Assembly (NCBI GenBank): GCA_045639905.1
Contig: JAZUDZ010000026.1
Span: forward strand, 124,001 to 188,000
DNA: 64,000 bases
Direction: 5' to 3'
Source of the DNA: RGIG426 sp045639905
Lineage (GTDB): Bacteria; Bacillota; Clostridia; Oscillospirales; Acutalibacteraceae
A program made the translations under genes and the position numbers. Of the stretch, positions 61,960-64,000 are shown piece after piece; positions within the stretch are counted from its first letter, which is position 1, and every line of letters begins with the position of its first letter. The notes below the pieces were generated by a model. It had not been told where the DNA came from. It made no database searches and saw only the letters and a program-made list of their open reading frames with translations.

Positions 61960-62598
61960 ATGAGGTTTGCCGTTTTTAGCGAAGCAGCAAAAGGAATCAG
62001 CGATTTGCCAATTGCAATCCTCTCTTTCGTATTTTTTTCTATTCTCGTGAAAAAAGGAAAAAAATCCCATTGGACACCTGTCTTTGGCCTGTTATCAATT
62101 GTTTCCTTATTGGGAGCGGTTGCTCACATCTTCGAATTTTCATATATAAGTCACAATATTCTTTGGTCCATCGTTTACCTGGTAATGGATATAACCATTC
62201 TCCTCACCCATTATGCGTTTGTTTCAGATGCAACAGAAAACAGAGAGCCTGTAAAGAAACATAAAAAGATATTACAAATTGTTTCGGCAATAGCGTATCC
62301 AATCATTCTTGTTTTCCTGTGGACTGTGCCCGATACTCATTTAGACATGATTGTTTTCGTTATATATGCATTCCTTATGATACTTCCAATCATTTTGGTT
62401 TCCTTTAAGAAATCACCGATTGCAAGAAAACTGCGCTGTATAGTTCTAATGCTGTTAATCACAGGGATTCTACAAGGGTTTAAACCATTTCAATCATTCA
62501 GCATAGTTGTTGAGCACATTATCATTTTATTTGCGCTAGTCATTACATTTTCAATCGCATACAAATCTCAAACTATAGAAGAAGGTCCGTCAGAATGA
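61960..62598 (+). CDS. Multi-pass membrane protein of unknown family
   Basis: The 212-residue protein has about seven hydrophobic helices spread over its length, short charged loops, and a C-terminal tail ending EEGPSE. AAGGAAA sits about 9 bases before the ATG. I do not recognise a conserved family motif. The helix layout (seven segments, N-terminus probably outside) is reminiscent of 7TM sensor or lysoplasmalogenase-like proteins, but I see no active-site residues to support either. It begins 31 bases after the tRNA-Leu terminator and stands alone. The stop codon lies in the loop of a large hairpin (62581-62613). Confidence 0.6.
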   Translation: MRFAVFSEAAKGISDLPIAILSFVFFSILVKKGKKSHWTPVFGLLSIVSLLGAVAHIFEFSYISHNILWSIVYLVMDITILLTHYAFVSDATENREPVKKHKKILQIVSAIAYPIILVFLWTVPDTHLDMIVFVIYAFLMILPIILVSFKKSPIARKLRCIVLMLLITGILQGFKPFQSFSIVVEHIIILFALVITFSIAYKSQTIEEGPSE

Positions 62599-62613
62599 AT
62601 CTGACGGACCTTC
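62581..62613. terminator. Hairpin at the end of the membrane-protein gene and of addB
   Basis: GAAGGTCCGTCAGA / TCTGACGGACCTTC, a perfect 14-bp stem with a 5-base loop that contains the upstream TGA. There is no T run on the plus strand, so it may act as a weak terminator or a 3'-end stabiliser. Confidence 0.55.
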
Positions 62614-62616
62614 TCG

Positions 62617-64000
62617 TTACAGATTTTCCATTTGTTTTTCTTCCCGAATTTGATTGTAAATAGTTTCCGAATCCATAGAATTTTTTTCCAATGGATCGCC
62701 CACAATCGGCTCTCTTCGGCAAATTGTCGTGTAGGAACAGTAACGACAAGGATCTTCTTCCGATGGATTGTCGGAAATCCTTCCACGGTGTAAAGACTGA
62801 ACCATTTCCTTGACTAACTTTTGAGACTTAAATGACAAAAGATCAAACTGCTCAAGCGTTGCCAAATCCAACGTAATTTTTCCATTCTTATCGCAAGGAA
62901 TATACAGTCCTTTTTCTCCAATCTCCAAAGCATTTAAAACGCTCGGATCGTCCAAAAGAATACCGTTCATTCGTTTGTTATTAATCCTATGATCATTACC
63001 GTCATTGCATTCTTCTTCCTTAACAGTTCCGAGTTTAGTCGGAAGATACAAAACGCCCGCCGGAACGACATCACCATAACGGTCAGTACCATTCGCAAGC
63101 AAAGTAAATAAATACACAAGCATCTGCAAATTGCGGCCTTCGATTGCATCAGAAAGGCTGAACTCTTTTTTACCGGTTTTATAATCAACAATACGAATGA
63201 ATTTCTTCCCATTTTGCTCTAACACGTCGACCCGGTCAACTTTTCCAACCAGTTGAATAAATGAGCCATCGTCCAATGCAATCTTTAGGGGGTTCACTTG
63301 ACTTGTCTTTGAAACACCAATCTCAAGCTCATAATCAACCGGGACAAACTTGCTATGTGACATTTCACGAAGAACAAACCAAAGCGTATCGGATGCAAGC
63401 TGCTCCAACCTGGTTAATAAGTACTTGAACCGATAAGGTTTGTTTTCAATACCTCCGAGATTATTTGCCACATAAGAATCAATTTCAAGGCGAGAATCTT
63501 CTTGTACCATCTCATAAGTAACATTGCCAAAACCAATCTTATTATACCGATTGACAAGTTTTTCCATTACTTCGTGGACAACGTTTCCAACTTGAATACT
63601 ATCAAGATCAGCTTTTTTTCTTTCATGAACATTCAAGCCATAATCACAAAAATACATATAAGGGCAATTATAGTAACGTTCTATTCGTGAAGGAGACACT
63701 GCATTTAGTTTAAACAAATCTTGCGCAATTTGTTCATCATCAATAGAATATTCCTTTTTTTCACTGTTTTTTCGTAGCTGTTCAAGTCGAATTTTTTGAC
63801 CTGGGATACGACTTAAAGCAGCCGTAACAGTTGAAGAGAGTTCCGTCTCACATCCGTTCAATGCAGCGAATTCAATAGCATCAGACAGCGTTTCAATATC
63901 GTCAATGGAACTGATATACTTATCCACAAAGTTGTGACCAACTGCGATTTCTTCAACCGCCTTAACAACCTCAGACTTATCAAGCATATCATTTTCACTT
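62617..64000 (-). CDS. addB: ATP-dependent nuclease subunit AddB, C-terminal part (5' end outside window)
   Basis: This is the 3' part of AddB, the helicase-nuclease partner of AddA in double-strand-break repair. The frame stays open through the right edge (codons upstream of the ATG at 63987 are sense). The visible 461 residues contain the PD-(D/E)XK nuclease core, with GNVVHEVMEKLVNRY, GKVDRVDVLEQNGKKFIRIVDYKTGKKEFSL (Asp and Lys of the nuclease site) and QMLVYLF. The iron-sulfur cysteines are at the NCPYMYFC segment and in PCRYCSYTTIC near the end. AddB is normally more than 1100 residues, so the helicase-like N-terminus is missing from view. An addA gene would be expected upstream. Confidence 0.88.
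   Translation of the reverse strand, partial: SENDMLDKSEVVKAVEEIAVGHNFVDKYISSIDDIETLSDAIEFAALNGCETELSSTVTAALSRIPGQKIRLEQLRKNSEKKEYSIDDEQIAQDLFKLNAVSPSRIERYYNCPYMYFCDYGLNVHERKKADLDSIQVGNVVHEVMEKLVNRYNKIGFGNVTYEMVQEDSRLEIDSYVANNLGGIENKPYRFKYLLTRLEQLASDTLWFVLREMSHSKFVPVDYELEIGVSKTSQVNPLKIALDDGSFIQLVGKVDRVDVLEQNGKKFIRIVDYKTGKKEFSLSDAIEGRNLQMLVYLFTLLANGTDRYGDVVPAGVLYLPTKLGTVKEEECNDGNDHRINNKRMNGILLDDPSVLNALEIGEKGLYIPCDKNGKITLDLATLEQFDLLSFKSQKLVKEMVQSLHRGRISDNPSEEDPCRYCSYTTICRREPIVGDPLEKNSMDSETIYNQIREEKQMENL

Noticed and set aside
1..64000. CRISPR arrays, insertion sequences and prophage
   Set aside because: No regularly spaced repeats, transposase genes or phage structural genes were seen; the recombinase stands alone.

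Overview
The window looks like a chromosomal segment of a strictly anaerobic, low-GC Firmicute, most likely a gut or rumen Clostridium of the Oscillospirales/Ruminococcaceae type. Support: a complete Rnf complex, ferredoxin-linked indolepyruvate oxidoreductase, type III glutamine synthetase, two T-box leaders, IreB, type I dockerins, and sigma-A promoters that nearly all have a 17-bp spacer. No rRNA, CRISPR array, insertion sequence or phage block was seen. Both ends cut genes: a glycosyltransferase on the left and addB on the right.

Layout. 1-2.2 kb (+): end of a family 2 glycosyltransferase, then rmlA and rmlB for dTDP-sugar synthesis. 2.2-7.3 kb (-): a convergent cell-surface operon with a tandem LicD transferase, an IspD/TarI-like cytidylyltransferase, a GatZ-like protein, a GatD-like polyol-phosphate dehydrogenase and a 55-residue membrane protein. 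7.2-7.95 kb: an AT-rich gene-free stretch with an orphan promoter, two palindromes and a gapped direct repeat, leading into a Xer-type recombinase. 9-19.5 kb (-): a DUF624-like protein, yajC, then an isoleucine T-box operon (XRE-cupin-acyl-CoA ligase fusion plus ileS) and a TAXI-TRAP transporter. 19.5-28.8 kb (-): an EIIC-EAL fusion and rnfCDGEAB with apbE, a NusG-II protein and a Gx-family protein. 28.9-39.3 kb (+): glnN, a nucleoside-salvage operon (deoC, deoD, cdd, pdp), a structured leader with potABCD, and an aldose epimerase. 39.3-47 kb (-): a tyrosine T-box operon (acyl-CoA ligase, Na+ symporter, iorA, iorB, paaK, ACT protein). 47-52.3 kb (-): pyrH-frr-uppS-cdsA-dxr-rseP. 52.4-54.1 kb (+): ireB and murC. 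54.2-61.6 kb (-): a BspA-like surface protein and three tandem secreted paralogues, each with a TIM-barrel-like domain and a C-terminal dockerin. 61.8-64 kb: tRNA-Leu(GAG), a membrane protein and the 3' end of addB.

The most interesting theme is regulatory. Two T-box leaders, read here as sensing tRNA-Ile (AUC) and tRNA-Tyr (UAC), stand in front of acyl-CoA-forming ligases instead of only synthetases or classical biosynthesis genes. T-boxes switch genes on when the amino acid is scarce. The simplest reading is therefore that these operons make amino acids from environmental carboxylic acids: 2-methylbutyrate to isoleucine, and 4-hydroxyphenylacetate or phenylacetate to tyrosine or phenylalanine. 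The route would be CoA activation and ferredoxin-driven reductive carboxylation, with Rnf supplying low-potential ferredoxin. Other candidates for new biology are the GatD/GatZ/cytidylyltransferase/LicD cluster (a possible CDP-polyol surface-decoration pathway), the SD-sequestering leader of potA, and the three dockerin-bearing paralogues.
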